DNA of 7,261 nucleotides from Rubrobacter sp. (GCA_020253895.1 JADDKG010000361.1:1-7261); one strand, 5' to 3'; positions 1 through 5,621 are shown, numbered from the stretch's first letter. Translations and numbers: made by a program. The notes: a model not told the origin generated them from the letters alone.

Positions 1-631
1 CGGCGTCGTTGTGGGTGTGGATGCCTATCTCCACCCCCGGGAACTCGCGCACGGTGCGGGCCACGATCGCCTTGAGCTCCGTGGGAAGGGTGCCCCCGTT
101 GGTGTCACAGAGCACCAGCGTCGTCGCCCCGGCCTCCGCCGCCGCCCTCAGCACCGAGAGCGCGTGCTCCGGGTCCTCCTTGAAGCCGTCGAAGTAGTGC
201 TCGGCGTCAAAGATGACCTCCTTGCCCGCCGCGGCGAGGTAGGCCACCGTGTCACTGACGCTCTCCAGGTTCCTCTCCGGGGTGGTCCCCAAGACCTTCT
301 CCACGTGCAGCCGCCAGCTCTTGGCCACGATGCACGCCACCGGGGCGGAGAGGCGGGCGAGCAGGCTCACCGCCGGGTCGTCCTCCGCCCGGCCCCCGGG
401 CCGCCGGGCCCGGGTGAAGGCAACGAGCCTTGCGTTCTGTAGCTCCGAGGGGTCAAAGCCCTCGAAGAACTCCAGGTCCTTGGGGTTGGAGGCGGGAAAG
501 CCGGCCTCTATGTAGTGAAGCCCTAAAGAGTCCAGCTCGCGGGCTATGCGCGCCTTGTCCTCGGCGGTCAGGCTCACGCCCTCCCGCTGGGTGCCGTCTC
601 TTAGCGTGGTGTCGAAGAGCTTTATGCTCAT
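1..631 (-). CDS. cimA: (R)-citramalate synthase, 3' part cut by window edge
   Basis: The first 210 codons are visible and the gene runs off the left edge. CimA condenses pyruvate with acetyl-CoA to (R)-citramalate, the first step of threonine-independent isoleucine synthesis. The N-terminal DRE-TIM barrel is clear: FDTTLRDGTQREG at residues 6-18 with catalytic R11 and metal-binding D12, and the metal-binding HTH at H205 and H207. Features typical of citramalate synthase rather than LeuA are SNPKD at 48-52, CIVAKSWRLHVEK at 100-112, FDAEHYFDGF at 141-150 and LCDTNGGTLP at 174-183. The family usually has GGWPGSNPKD; here it reads AGFPASNPKD, slightly closer to LeuA. The ATG shares ATGA with the leuB stop, so translation is probably coupled, and a purine-rich site (GGAGGAGGGAG, 636-646) precedes it. 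Homocitrate synthase or a LeuA paralogue is less likely. The C-terminal regulatory domain is not visible. Confidence 0.9.
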   Translation of the reverse strand, partial: MSIKLFDTTLRDGTQREGVSLTAEDKARIARELDSLGLHYIEAGFPASNPKDLEFFEGFDPSELQNARLVAFTRARRPGGRAEDDPAVSLLARLSAPVACIVAKSWRLHVEKVLGTTPERNLESVSDTVAYLAAAGKEVIFDAEHYFDGFKEDPEHALSVLRAAAEAGATTLVLCDTNGGTLPTELKAIVARTVREFPGVEIGIHTHNDA

Positions 632-1695
632 GCCGCTCCCTCCTCCGCGGCCACCTGCCGGACCACGGCCTCCGTTGCCTCCTCCGTGCTGCTGCTTCCG
701 CCCAGATCCGGGGTGAGGTGACCGGCCTCCACCGCCGCCGCCACCCCCCGCTCGATGGCCTCCGCCACCTCCGGCCTGCCGAGCCCGTGGCGGAACATCA
801 TCGCCGCGGAGAGGATGGCCGCGTAGGGGTTGGCCACCCCCCTCCCGGCGATGTCCGGGGCGCTGCCGTGCACCGGCTCGAAGATGCCGGGGGAGCCCGG
901 CTCCCCGAGCGAGGCGCTGGGCAGCATCCCCATGGAGCCCGGCAGCACCGCCGCCTCATCGGAAAGGATGTCCCCGAAGAGGTTCTCGGTGAGGATCACG
1001 TCGAAGCACCCCGGGCTGGTCACGAGGTGCATCGCCGCCGCGTCCACCAGCACGTGCTCGAGCCCGACGTCGGGGTACTCACGGGCCACCTCCTCCACGG
1101 TCCTGCGCCACAGCCGGCTGGTGGCGAGCACGTTGGCCTTGTCCACCGAGGCCACCCTCTTCCTGCGCCCCCGGGCGGCCTCGAAGGCGACCCGGGCCAC
1201 CCGCTCGACCTCCCGGCGGGTGTAGACGGAGAGGTCGCTGGCCCGCTCCTCGCCCTCCTCCTTCTCCCCGAAGTACGCCCCGCCGGTGAGCTCCCGGACG
1301 ATGAGCAGGTCCACCCCCTCCACCACCTCGGGCCTTAAGGGGGAGGAGCCGGAGAGGGCCGGCACCGCCGACACCGGGCGTAGGTTGGCGAAGGTCCCGA
1401 GCGCCCGCCGCAGAGCGAGCAGCCCGGCCTCGGGCCGGACCTTCCCCCCGTCGAACTCAGGGTCCCCTACGGCCCCCAGCAGCACGGCGTCCGCCCCGGC
1501 GGCCCTCCGCAGGGTCTCCTCCGAGACGGGCTCCCCCTCCTCCCGGATGGCCGCAGCCCCTATCCTGCGTTCCTCGTACTCTAGCCGGACCCCGAAGCGG
1601 TCGGCCGCGGCCCCGGCCACCCTCCGGGCGGCCGCCAGCACCTCGGGGCCTATGCCGTCGCCGGGCAGAAGCAGTATGTGAAAGGTGTCGCTCAT
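628..1695 (-). CDS. leuB: 3-isopropylmalate dehydrogenase
   Basis: LeuB oxidises and decarboxylates (2R,3S)-3-isopropylmalate to 2-oxoisocaproate in leucine synthesis, in the cytoplasm. The protein has 355 residues, normal for the family. Visible motifs are GDGIGPEV (12-19), LLGAVGDPEFD (72-82), the substrate arginines R96, R106 and R134, VRELTGGAYFGE (133-144) with Y141, K186 in VDKANVL, D218 in VDAAAMHL, and the Mg-binding D242 and D246 in GDILSDEA. HGSAPDIAGRGVANP (276-290) carries D281, at the position where an Asp marks NAD+ rather than NADP+ use. The start ATG has AAGGAG 10 nt upstream and GAGGGAG nearer. The stop overlaps the cimA start by 4 nt. This coupling fits the known second role of LeuB-type enzymes in oxidising 3-methylmalate in the citramalate route. 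The C-terminus is Ala/Glu-rich and unremarkable. Confidence 0.96.
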   Translation of the reverse strand: MSDTFHILLLPGDGIGPEVLAAARRVAGAAADRFGVRLEYEERRIGAAAIREEGEPVSEETLRRAAGADAVLLGAVGDPEFDGGKVRPEAGLLALRRALGTFANLRPVSAVPALSGSSPLRPEVVEGVDLLIVRELTGGAYFGEKEEGEERASDLSVYTRREVERVARVAFEAARGRRKRVASVDKANVLATSRLWRRTVEEVAREYPDVGLEHVLVDAAAMHLVTSPGCFDVILTENLFGDILSDEAAVLPGSMGMLPSASLGEPGSPGIFEPVHGSAPDIAGRGVANPYAAILSAAMMFRHGLGRPEVAEAIERGVAAAVEAGHLTPDLGGSSSTEEATEAVVRQVAAEEGAA

Positions 1696-1745
1696 GTCTC
1701 CCTCGCTCCTTCTCGTTCCCTGCGCCGCTCCCCATCACAAGGAGA

Positions 1746-1789
1746 CCGGAAGGAGCCGCTCCCGGCGTGCGGGAGCGGCTCCCCTCCGG
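1746..1789 (-). promoter_or_regulatory. Strong GC-rich hairpin upstream of leuB
   Basis: A perfect 12-bp inverted repeat (1752-1763 with 1771-1782, 7-nt loop) is extended, after a small internal loop, by 5 bp (1746-1750 with 1785-1789). It lies 50 nt upstream of the leuB start and 83 nt after the leuA stop. On the transcribed strand it is followed by TCTCCTTGTG, not a true U run, so ordinary Rho-independent termination is doubtful. It could act as an attenuator arm, an mRNA processing or stability element that changes leuB dosage, or a dispersed palindromic repeat. The inverted repeat is seen directly; its role is inferred. Confidence 0.7.
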
Positions 1790-1804
1790 CCACAAGCGGC
1801 GCGC

Positions 1805-1839
1805 CGGCTACCCGGAGGCCCCCTGGTTTCCGGGAGCCG
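1805..1839 (-). promoter_or_regulatory. Second hairpin in the leuA-leuB gap
   Basis: An 11-bp stem with one bulged base (1810) is formed by 1805-1809 with 1835-1839 and 1811-1816 with 1829-1834, leaving a 12-nt loop. It starts 33 nt after the leuA stop, with no U run behind it. Its leuA-proximal arm shares ten bases (GGAGCCGCTC on the plus strand) with an arm of the hairpin at 1746-1789, so the two hairpins can exchange partners. It may be a 3' structure of leuA or part of a switch; the role is inferred. Confidence 0.45.
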
Positions 1840-1872
1840 CTCTCCGGTGGCGCCGCCGGCACTGTGGCTCTC

Positions 1873-3405
1873 TTAGGGGGTCGCCTGGGGCACCTTCACC
1901 GCCCCGGCGGAGTACACGTTGACCGCCCGGACGTAGGCGCGGGCCGCGGCCTCCACCACGTCCTGGGAGAGGCCGCGACCGGCGCACTCGGTGCCCTCGA
2001 ACTCCACCGTCACCCGCACCTCTCCCAGGGCGTCCTTGCCGCCCGTCACCGCGTCGATCCGGAAGTCCGTGAGCCGTCCCTTTATGCCGGTGGCGGCGTC
2101 TATGGCGCGGAAGACCGCGTCCACCGGTCCCTCGCCCTCCGCCTCCGCCTCGAAGGTGCCGCGGTCGGCGTGGGCGATCCTGACCGCCGCCCGGCTCTGG
2201 CGCCCCGTGGCGGCGACCACCCGGAAGGACTCCAGCACGAACTTCCCCTCGAAGGAGCCCACCTCGTCGGCGGCGATCGCCTCCAGGTCCGCCGCCGTGA
2301 CCGTCTTCTTGTGGTCGGCCAGCTCCTTGAAGCGCCTGAACGCCCGCTTGAGGGTCTCCCCCTCCAGGGTGTAGCCCAGGTCCGCAAGGGCCTCCTTGAG
2401 GGCGTGCCGCCCCGAGTGCTTGCCGAGGAAGATGTTGGTCCCCTCGAGCCCGATGTCCGCGGGCTTCATGATCTCGAAGGTCCTGCGGTCCTTGAGCACC
2501 CCGTCCTGGTGGATCCCCGACTCGTGCAGGAAGGCGTTCCGCCCGACGATGGCCTTGTTCGGGGGCACGTCGTAGCCGGTTATGTTGGAGACCATCCGGC
2601 TGGTGTTGGCCAGCTGGCGGGTGTCCACCCCGACCTCCACCCCGTAGTAGTCCCTCCTGGTCACCAGGGCCATCACCACCTCCTCGAGGGAGGCGTTGCC
2701 GGCCCGCTCGCCGATGCCGTTCACGGCCACCTCCACCTGAGTGGCCCCGGCCTCCACCCCGGCGAGCGAGTTGGCGACCGCCATCCCCAAATCGTCGTGG
2801 CAGTGCACCGACAAGACCCGGTCCTTGAGGCTCGGCACCCGCTCCTTGAGCTCCTTCAGGAAGGCGGCGAACTCCGCCGGGGTGGTGTAGCCCACGGTGT
2901 CGGCGATGTTTATCACGTCGGCGCCCGCCTCCACCGCCGCGGCCACGACCTCGGAGAGGTAGCCGATGTCCGTGCGCGTGGCGTCCATGGGGGAGAACTC
3001 CACGTTCTCGCAGAGGCTCTTCGCCAGGCGCACCGCCTCTCCGGCGCGCTCCAGGATCTCCTCCCGGTTCGAGCGCATCTGGTGCTCGATGTGCAGGTCG
3101 GAGGTGCCCACGAAGGTGTGGATGCGGGGCCTGCGCGCCCACCGCACCGCCTCCCACGCCCGCTCGATGTCCTCCTGGTGAATCCGGGCGAGCCCCGCGA
3201 TCACCGGCCCCTCCACCTCCGAGGCGATGCGGCTCACCGCCTCGAAGTCCCCCTCGGAGGTGATGGGGAAACCGGCCTCGATCACGTCTACCCTGAGCCG
3301 CGCGAGCTGGTGGGCTATCTCTACCTTCTCCTCTACGGAGAGGGAGATCCCGGGGGACTGCTCCCCGTCGCGAAGGGTGGTGTCGAAGATCTGTATCCGG
3401 CGCAT
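1873..3405 (-). CDS. leuA: 2-isopropylmalate synthase
   Basis: LeuA condenses acetyl-CoA with 2-oxoisovalerate to 2-isopropylmalate, the committed step of leucine synthesis. It is the long bacterial form, 510 residues. The N-terminal catalytic barrel shows FDTTLRDGEQSPGISL (7-22) with R12 and D13, IEAGFP (42-47), INIADTVGYTTP (165-176), VHCHDDLGMAVAN (200-212) with metal ligands H201 and H203, and NGIGERAGNASLEEV (229-243) with N237. FLHESGIHQDGVL (292-304) marks the subdomain that follows. Residues from about 380 to the end form the LeuA dimer regulatory domain, where leucine feedback normally acts; GPVDAVFRAID (426-436) and the stretch around 474-496 are typical. The ATG at 3405 gives the usual N-terminus; AGGAGG lies 12 nt upstream and GAGAGG 4 nt upstream. 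A 225-nt leader with attenuator-like features separates it from ilvE, so it may be transcribed and controlled partly on its own. Confidence 0.97.
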   Translation of the reverse strand: MRRIQIFDTTLRDGEQSPGISLSVEEKVEIAHQLARLRVDVIEAGFPITSEGDFEAVSRIASEVEGPVIAGLARIHQEDIERAWEAVRWARRPRIHTFVGTSDLHIEHQMRSNREEILERAGEAVRLAKSLCENVEFSPMDATRTDIGYLSEVVAAAVEAGADVINIADTVGYTTPAEFAAFLKELKERVPSLKDRVLSVHCHDDLGMAVANSLAGVEAGATQVEVAVNGIGERAGNASLEEVVMALVTRRDYYGVEVGVDTRQLANTSRMVSNITGYDVPPNKAIVGRNAFLHESGIHQDGVLKDRRTFEIMKPADIGLEGTNIFLGKHSGRHALKEALADLGYTLEGETLKRAFRRFKELADHKKTVTAADLEAIAADEVGSFEGKFVLESFRVVAATGRQSRAAVRIAHADRGTFEAEAEGEGPVDAVFRAIDAATGIKGRLTDFRIDAVTGGKDALGEVRVTVEFEGTECAGRGLSQDVVEAAARAYVRAVNVYSAGAVKVPQATP

Positions 3406-3417
3406 TCTGCCTCTCGT

Positions 3418-3426
3418 CCTCCTACG
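3418..3426 (-). promoter_or_regulatory. leuA ribosome-binding site with leader complementarity
   Basis: AGGAGG (3423-3418) is the best match to the anti-Shine-Dalgarno sequence, but its 12-nt spacing to the ATG is long. CGTAGGA (3426-3420), overlapping it, is exactly complementary to TCCTACG (3536-3530), which spans the Ile-Leu-Arg codons of the upstream leader ORF. Pairing would cover the site; a ribosome on the leader codons would prevent it. Seven bases in a leader of this size can match by chance (very roughly one in ten). Confidence 0.45.
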
Positions 3427-3460
3427 GTGTTGCTTTTCGTTGCTGTGGGCCCTGGTGGCT

Positions 3461-3520
3461 GGTGGCCCGCGGGCAGCCCGGCTCTAGAGGCCGGGGCCGG
3501 TAATTCGCCCGGGGGCCACC
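3461..3520 (-). promoter_or_regulatory. Long GC-rich leader hairpin upstream of leuA (attenuator-like)
   Basis: The outer stem pairs 3520-3513 with 3468-3461 (8 bp) and, after one C/C mismatch, 3511-3507 with 3474-3470 (5 bp). Inside it a second stem pairs 3495-3490 with 3482-3477 (6 bp) around the 7-nt loop CTCTAGA. No U run follows; the next bases are A/C-rich. A competing short stem pairs 3468-3464 with 3451-3447, and GCCACC at 3459-3454 could replace the 3' arm on GGTGGC (3520-3515). The 5' arm begins just after the Leu codons of the leader ORF, so a stalled ribosome would mask it. An attenuator role is inferred. Confidence 0.5.
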
Positions 3521-3572
3521 CTGGCTAGTCGTAGGATGTGACGAGAGACGATCACCCGCTTCTCTCTAGAGG
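3482..3572 (-). repeat. Two copies of CCTCTAGAG in the leuA leader
   Basis: The 9-mer occurs at 3572-3564 and 3490-3482. Its core CTCTAGAG is self-complementary, so the upstream copy can pair with the downstream one, most of which is the 7-nt apical loop of the leuA leader hairpin. That would form a loop contact or pseudoknot bracketing the leader ORF. The repeat is seen directly; the pairing is inferred. Confidence 0.5.
3484..3555 (-). CDS. Putative leader peptide of leuA (23 residues)
   Basis: A GTG-started reading frame encodes VIVSRHILRLARVAPGRI followed by TGPGL, then TAG. Eight of 23 residues are Val, Ile or Leu, and the core reads ATC CTA CGA CTA. CTA is an uncommon Leu codon in this GC-rich sequence, though it occurs elsewhere (for example leuB codon 38). 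The Leu codons sit immediately before the 5' arm of the leader hairpin, and the stop codon lies in that hairpin's loop, the geometry expected of ribosome-mediated attenuation known for branched-chain amino acid operons. Weak points are the GTG start, a poor Shine-Dalgarno match (GAGAGAAG, 4 nt after the AG) and a small GAGAGA/TCTCTC stem (3566-3561 with 3548-3543) around the start. It may not be translated; no function beyond leader control is proposed. Confidence 0.4.
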   Translation of the reverse strand: MIVSRHILRLARVAPGRITGPGL

Positions 3573-3593
3573 TCCTCCCTCATGTGGGGCGGC

Positions 3594-3622
3594 AGTATCT
3601 CATCCCGCCGCCCGCACCGCAA
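3594..3622 (-). promoter_or_regulatory. Candidate internal promoter for leuA-leuB-cimA
   Basis: TTGCGG (3622-3617) and GATACT (3599-3594) are separated by exactly 17 nt and resemble vegetative -35 and -10 boxes with 3 of 6 and 4 of 6 matches to TTGACA and TATAAT. Transcription would start near 3587, giving a leader of about 180 nt that contains the whole leader ORF and hairpin set. The match is modest and the first base of the -10 box is not T. Confidence 0.3.
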
Positions 3623-3630
3623 CCGCACCC

Positions 3631-4587
3631 TCACCCGGCGGTCCTCTCCTTGACCTCCACCGGGACGGTCCAGCCGGCGTACTTCTCCCACTCGCCGCGC
3701 GCCGCCCGGAAGTAGAGCTCCTGCAGCCTGGAGGCCACCGGGCCGACCTCGCCCGGGCCCACGGGCCGGTCGTCGATCTCCACCACCGGCGCTATCTGGA
3801 AGCCGGTGCCGGTGAGGAACACCTCGTCGGCGGCGTACAGCTCGGTGCGGGCCACCTGCCGCTCCTCCGTCTCGAGCCCCAGCTCCTCCAGCGCCAGCTC
3901 CATCACCGCGTCCCGGGTGATCCCCTCCAGGATGTCCGCGGTGACCGGCGGGGTTATGAGCCGCCCCTTGCGCACCAGGAAGATGTTGGCCGCGCTGGCC
4001 TCGGAGACGAAGCCGTCCTGGGTGAGGAAGATCGCCTCATCGTAGCCCGCCCGGTGTGCGGCATCCACGGCCAGCGCCGTGTTGACGTACGAGCCGGTGA
4101 GCTTGGCCCGGGCCGGCATGGCGTTGTCCGGGATCCTGCGCCACGAGGAGACGCAGCACCGCAGCCCCGTCAGCTCCACGTAGTTGCCCATGGGGGCGGT
4201 GAAGATGGAGAGCGAGGCCGGGAGGTCCAGCTTCACCCCGATGGACTCGGCGGACTTGTACGCCAGCGGCCGGATGTAGGTGTCCTCCCGCGGTGCGTTG
4301 CGCCGGAGGATCTCTAGCGTGATCTCGCACAGATCCTCCACCCCTAGCCCGAGGTCTATGTGCAGCACCCGGCAGCTCTTCTCGAAGCGCTCGTAGTGCT
4401 CGCGCATCTTGAGCACCTGCAGGGTCTGGCGGCCAGCGTTCCAGTAGGCCCGTATGCCCTCGAAGACCCCGGTGCCGTAGTTCAGGGCGTGGGTGGCGGG
4501 GGAGAGACGGACGTCCCCCACCCGCACGAACTCGCCGTCGTGGTAGCACCACTCGGCGTCCGAGACCGTAAAAGCGCCGCGCGTCAT
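3631..4587 (-). CDS. ilvE: Branched-chain amino acid aminotransferase (PLP fold type IV)
   Basis: IlvE moves the amino group between glutamate and the 2-oxo acids of valine, leucine and isoleucine, the last step of all three pathways. The 318-residue length is normal for the short prokaryotic form. Motifs in order: [22 protein letters not shown] (28-49, key stretch 36-46), the PLP Schiff-base lysine K162 in [21 protein letters not shown] (193-203) with E196 expected to contact the pyridine nitrogen, [11 protein letters not shown] (218-228) and [12 protein letters not shown] (257-268). The last two segments form the cofactor-phosphate and C-terminal active-site regions of the family. D-amino-acid transaminase or aminodeoxychorismate lyase, in the same fold class, is less likely given the motifs and operon. 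The ATG overlaps the ilvC stop by 4 nt (ATGA) and follows a full GGAGGTGA site, so the start is well supported and coupled. Confidence 0.95.
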   Translation of the reverse strand: MTRGAFTVSDAEWCYHDGEFVRVGDVRLSPATHALNYGTGVFEGIRAYWNAGRQTLQVLKMREHYERFEKSCRVLHIDLGLGVEDLCEITLEILRRNAPREDTYIRPLAYKSAESIGVKLDLPASLSIFTAPMGNYVELTGLRCCVSSWRRIPDNAMPARAKLTGSYVNTALAVDAAHRAGYDEAIFLTQDGFVSEASAANIFLVRKGRLITPPVTADILEGITRDAVMELALEELGLETEERQVARTELYAADEVFLTGTGFQIAPVVEIDDRPVGPGEVGPVASRLQELYFRAARGEWEKYAGWTVPVEVKERTAG

Positions 4588-5609
4588 CGGGTCTCACCTC
4601 CCGCGGGGCTTCCTGCCGGGCTCTCTGCGCCCTCGGCGGCGAGCGCCCGCAGCTCTTCTCCGACCTTCTCCACCATGTGCGATGCCTCCCGGCGGCGCAT
4701 CGCCAGGAAGCTGGAGCCCCCGGCCTGGTTCTCGAGCACCCACTCCTTGGCGAACCTGCCGCTCTGGATGTCCGCGAGGATCCCGCGCATCCTCTCCCGG
4801 ACGCCCTCGTCTATGATCTTCGGGCCCGCGGTGTAGTCCCCGTACTCGGCGGTGTTGGAGACCGAGTAGCGCATCCGGGCCAGCCCGCCCTCGTAGATGA
4901 GGTCCACGATGAGCTTGAGCTCGTTGACGCACTCGTAGTAGGCGAGCTCGGGCTGGTAGCCGGCCTCCACCAGCGTCTCGAAACCGGCCTTGAGCAGCGC
5001 GGAGAGCCCGCCGCAGAGCACCGCCTGCTCCCCGAAGAGGTCGGTCTCGGTCTCCTCGGCGAAGGTGGTCTCCAGCACCCCGGCCCGCGCGCACCCGATG
5101 CCCCGGGCGTAGGAGAGGATGAGGTCGCGGGCCTGCCCGGTGGCGTCGCGCCCGACGGCGAAGAGCGCCGGCATCCCCTTGCCCTCCTCGTAGAGCTGCC
5201 GCAGCACGTGCCCCGGGCCCTTGGGGGCCACCAGACCCAGATCCACCTCCGGCGGCACCTCGACCTGGTTGAAGTGCACGTTGAACCCATGGGCGAAGAG
5301 CATCAGGTCCCCCTCGGAGAGGTTGGGGGCGACCTGCTCCCGGAAGACCGGCGGCTGCCGCTCGTCCGGGAGGAGCATCATCACCACGTCCGCCCAGCGG
5401 ACCGCCTCGGGGATCTCGGCGACCCTCAGCCCGGCCTCCTCGGCTTTGGGCCAGCTCGCCGAGCCCCTGTATAGCCCCACGGTGACCTCGCAGCCGGAGT
5501 CCCTGAGGTTCAGCGCGTGGGCGTGTCCCTGGCTTCCGAACCCCAGCACGGCGATCCTTTTCCCGGCGATCTCGTTCCCTATGTCTCCCTCGCGGTATAC
5601 GCGTGCCAC
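4584..5609 (-). CDS. ilvC: Ketol-acid reductoisomerase, class I
   Basis: IlvC isomerises and reduces 2-acetolactate and 2-aceto-2-hydroxybutyrate to the dihydroxy acids, using Mg2+ and normally NADPH. The short class I form has 341 residues. The N-terminal Rossmann domain shows [19 protein letters not shown] (21-39). Catalytic and metal residues are in place: H107 in AHGFN, K130 in APKGPGH, D190 and E194 in ETDLFGEQ, E226 and E230 in [12 protein letters not shown], and S251. The cofactor loop reads GLYRGSASW (45-53): Y47 and R48 stand where Arg/Lys plus a variable residue are usual, while S50 and S52, expected to hold the 2'-phosphate, remain. The start is GTG, 4 nt after ilvN; GGAGGTGA precedes it. 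The last 15 residues or so are a Gly/Ala/Ser/Pro/Glu tail with no known role that overlaps the ilvE ribosome site. Confidence 0.97.
   Translation of the reverse strand: MARVYREGDIGNEIAGKRIAVLGFGSQGHAHALNLRDSGCEVTVGLYRGSASWPKAEEAGLRVAEIPEAVRWADVVMMLLPDERQPPVFREQVAPNLSEGDLMLFAHGFNVHFNQVEVPPEVDLGLVAPKGPGHVLRQLYEEGKGMPALFAVGRDATGQARDLILSYARGIGCARAGVLETTFAEETETDLFGEQAVLCGGLSALLKAGFETLVEAGYQPELAYYECVNELKLIVDLIYEGGLARMRYSVSNTAEYGDYTAGPKIIDEGVRERMRGILADIQSGRFAKEWVLENQAGGSSFLAMRRREASHMVEKVGEELRALAAEGAESPAGSPAGGETR
4594..4601 (-). promoter_or_regulatory. ilvE ribosome-binding site inside the ilvC coding end
   Basis: GGAGGTGA gives an eight-base match to the 16S rRNA 3' end, with the GGAGG core 9 nt before the ilvE ATG. 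The same bases encode Gly-Gly-Glu at the ilvC C-terminus, so the tail of IlvC is partly set by ilvE initiation. Confidence 0.8.
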
Positions 5610-5613
5610 GCTC

Positions 5614-5621
5614 TCACCTCC
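5614..5621 (-). promoter_or_regulatory. ilvC ribosome-binding site containing the ilvN stop
   Basis: GGAGGTGA lies with its GGAGG core 7 nt before the ilvC GTG. Its last three bases are the ilvN TGA stop. Ribosomes ending ilvN therefore finish on the ilvC initiation site, which supports the GTG start and suggests coupling of the small subunit and the reductoisomerase. Confidence 0.8.

Larger units (their letters stand above)
1705..1844 (-). promoter_or_regulatory. Candidate RNA switch in the leuB leader
   Basis: In transcript order there are four elements: arm A (1844-1833), arm B (1782-1771), arm C (1763-1752) and the leuB Shine-Dalgarno region (1712-1705, GAAGGAGC). A can pair with B (10 continuous bp plus a wobble), B with C (12 bp), and the 3' part of C plus three following bases (1756-1749, GCTCCTTC) with the Shine-Dalgarno region (8 bp). 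B:C would leave the ribosome site free; A:B would release C to cover it. A further A/C-like copy lies at 1732-1724. No ATG-started leader peptide was found, so the input signal is unknown. Pairings are read directly; a switching role is inference, and low-complexity GC-rich sequence could produce some of this by chance. Confidence 0.35.

Noticed and set aside
430..1338. 302-codon plus-strand frame opposite leuB and cimA
   Set aside because: Antisense shadow of well-supported genes, of Arg/His/Pro-rich composition, with no motif.
1746..1789. Rho-independent terminator after leuA
   Set aside because: The stem is strong but is followed by TCTCCTTGTG rather than a U run, and leuB and cimA downstream appear to belong to the same operon. 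It is kept only as a hairpin of unknown role.
1696..1872. Leader peptide in the leuA-leuB gap
   Set aside because: A GTG-started frame runs from near 1860 into the leuB start, but it is Gly/Arg/Pro-rich, has no cluster of Leu or Ile codons and no Shine-Dalgarno site. The TTG-started frame from 1795 is a shadow running into leuB.
1808..3157. 449-codon minus-strand frame overlapping leuA in another phase
   Set aside because: It is an Arg/Gly-rich shadow of leuA running into the hairpin region, with no domain and no plausible ribosome site.
1678..3528. 616-codon open frame on the plus strand opposite leuA
   Set aside because: It is antisense to a full-length leuA with all family motifs. Its His/Gly/Leu/Arg-rich translation has no recognisable domain, and long antisense frames are expected in GC-rich coding DNA.
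3578..3612. Tiny ATG frames MRYCRPT and MREDL before the leuA leader ORF
   Set aside because: They have only 7 and 5 codons and share an ATGA-like junction, and neither has amino acid codons relevant to the pathway. The AGGGAGGA inside the second has no start codon at proper spacing. Chance is the simplest reading.
3406..3630. T-box riboswitch before leuA
   Set aside because: No T-box consensus (UGGNACCGCG-like) is present in the 225-nt gap, and the leader is short for a T-box.
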